Under the pieces are notes generated by a model, which saw only the letters and a program-made list of their open reading frames with translations, was not told the origin of the DNA and did not search any database. A stretch of 64,000 nucleotides of DNA from an uncultured Alteromonadaceae bacterium (GTDB lineage: Bacteria > Pseudomonadota > Gammaproteobacteria > Enterobacterales > Alteromonadaceae): positions 1 to 64,000 of the forward strand of contig CANLWS010000014.1 in the NCBI GenBank assembly GCA_947494925.1, read 5' to 3'. Below are positions 63,212 through 64,000 of the stretch, piece by piece. The position numbers were made by a program, and so were the translations under genes. Each line of letters opens with the position of its first letter. Position 1 is the stretch's first letter.

Positions 63212-64000
63212 ATGCAAAAATTAAAGCCCGGCGACAGCGTAGCGGCTGTTAGTCTTTCATGGGGAGGAGCCGCTGAATTTCCCGAGCGTTACGCAATGGG
63301 CATACAAGAACTTGAGCGAACATTCGGGCTCAACGTTGTTCCTATGCCTAATGCACTAAAATCTGCTAGCTGGATTGATGCTAACCCTGAGGCAAGGGCA
63401 CAGGACCTGAATCAGGCATTTGCTGACGATAAAATTAAAGCTATATTTTCCACTATAGGCGGCGACGATTGTATTCGAATTTTGCCGTTTCTGGATGAAC
63501 AATTGATCGCTAGCCACCCAAAGATATTCATGGGGTATTCTGATACAACGGTGATTCATCTGGCTTTGAACAAACTGGGTATAAACACTTATTATGGGCC
63601 TGCAATTATGGCTGGATTTGCTGAAGCGGGTGGGATGTTTCCCTATACAAAAGCGGCAGTGAAAAAAGCGTTGTTTGATGATATCCGTGGACCAATTGAG
63701 TCACCTCAATCATATTGGGTTAATGCCCACCCTGATTTCAGTCAAAATAAAGAACGTCCGCGGCATGATAGTTTACCTCGAGTGGCCCTTCAGGGCGACG
63801 CCAAAGCTTCCGGATGTCTCCTGGGTGGTTGCTTCGAAGTATTGGAGTTTTGCCGAGGAACACCCGTTTGGCCAGAATTCGAAAAGTGGAAAGAGAGTAT
63901 TCTGTTTATTGAGATCGCAGAAGGCGATACCACTACGTCACCAGAACGTGTCAGCTGGTTTTTACGCAGTCTAGGCTGCTCTGGCGAACTTCAATCAATT
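63212..64000 (+). CDS. Peptidase S66 family protein (LD-carboxypeptidase/microcin-resistance type), partial
   Basis: The gene starts at ATG 63212 and runs off the right edge; 263 codons are visible with no stop. The S66 fold shows in 'LKPGDSVAAVSLSWGG', 'ALKSASWIDANPEARAQDLNQAF', the nucleophile-Ser motif 'FMGYSDTTVIHLAL' and the later Glu region 'SILFIEIAEGDTT'. Family members cleave L,D-peptides in peptidoglycan or, as in MccF, inactivate microcin C-like compounds. This one lacks a signal peptide, so it is cytoplasmic and more like the MccF/LdcA side. The C-terminal His is outside the window. Confidence 0.85.
   Translation, partial: MQKLKPGDSVAAVSLSWGGAAEFPERYAMGIQELERTFGLNVVPMPNALKSASWIDANPEARAQDLNQAFADDKIKAIFSTIGGDDCIRILPFLDEQLIASHPKIFMGYSDTTVIHLALNKLGINTYYGPAIMAGFAEAGGMFPYTKAAVKKALFDDIRGPIESPQSYWVNAHPDFSQNKERPRHDSLPRVALQGDAKASGCLLGGCFEVLEFCRGTPVWPEFEKWKESILFIEIAEGDTTTSPERVSWFLRSLGCSGELQSI

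Overview
The window looks like chromosomal DNA of a marine gammaproteobacterium of the Alteromonadales (Alteromonadaceae-like). This rests on gene families and synteny, not on a search. The supporting signs are the fused trpC/trpF, the trpE-G-D-CF-B-A order with rnm and yciO divergent from trpL, tesA divergent from ybbA-ybbP, folX beside yfcH, a GlyGly-CTERM protease, a DUF1800/DUF1501 pair, and a gltX/tRNA-Ala/tRNA-Glu cluster. No insertion sequence, prophage or CRISPR array was seen.

Layout. 1-8.7 kb: tRNA-Val, a DUF1800 lipoprotein with a Tat-exported DUF1501 protein, the AzlCD exporter, and a large secreted S8 protease. 8.9-11.1 kb: gltX, then a tRNA-Ala-Glu-Glu operon whose two Glu units carry duplicated, covarying leader hairpins. 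11.1-13 kb: a small accessory locus with a double-glycine leader peptide, a small membrane protein and a CPBP-family membrane protein, which together resemble a bacteriocin/immunity set. 13-25 kb: two acetyltransferases, a cupin, a secreted beta-rich protein, a creatininase-family protein, YaeQ, DUF1289, DusC, two overlapping amidohydrolase-family genes (the second without the HxH metal motif), TesA and YbbAP. 25-31 kb: YfcH, FolX, an AI-2E family permease, and a PhoPQ-like two-component operon preceded by a PepSY-like and a glycine-zipper protein.

31-42.6 kb: ArfB, YciI and the complete trp operon, with a readable attenuator (leader peptide with three consecutive Trp codons, terminator and antiterminator), then rnm, yciO, scpA, scpB and rluB. 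42.6-47.9 kb: an accessory stretch of small genes (DUF1993, aldo/keto reductase, GFA-type zinc protein, GNAT, low-molecular-weight phosphatase-like, esterase). The DUF1993 gene lies between two copies of an attC-like repeat, suggesting an integron-type cassette without an integrase in view.

48.2-55.8 kb is the most striking region. It is a tight five-gene operon behind a perfect 25-bp palindrome. It encodes a cyclooxygenase/alpha-dioxygenase-type haem peroxidase with a Tyr-x-x-His motif, a catalase-like haem protein with an altered distal position, a small unknown protein, and two membrane-anchored RoxA-like di-haem c-type cytochromes. I infer an extracytoplasmic oxidative, perhaps lipid- or polyisoprenoid-oxygenating, pathway. 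An RND pump with non-consensus proton-relay residues and its adaptor follow, then pfkA, a DUF6279-type lipoprotein, an EamA transporter and a truncated S66 peptidase gene at the right edge.
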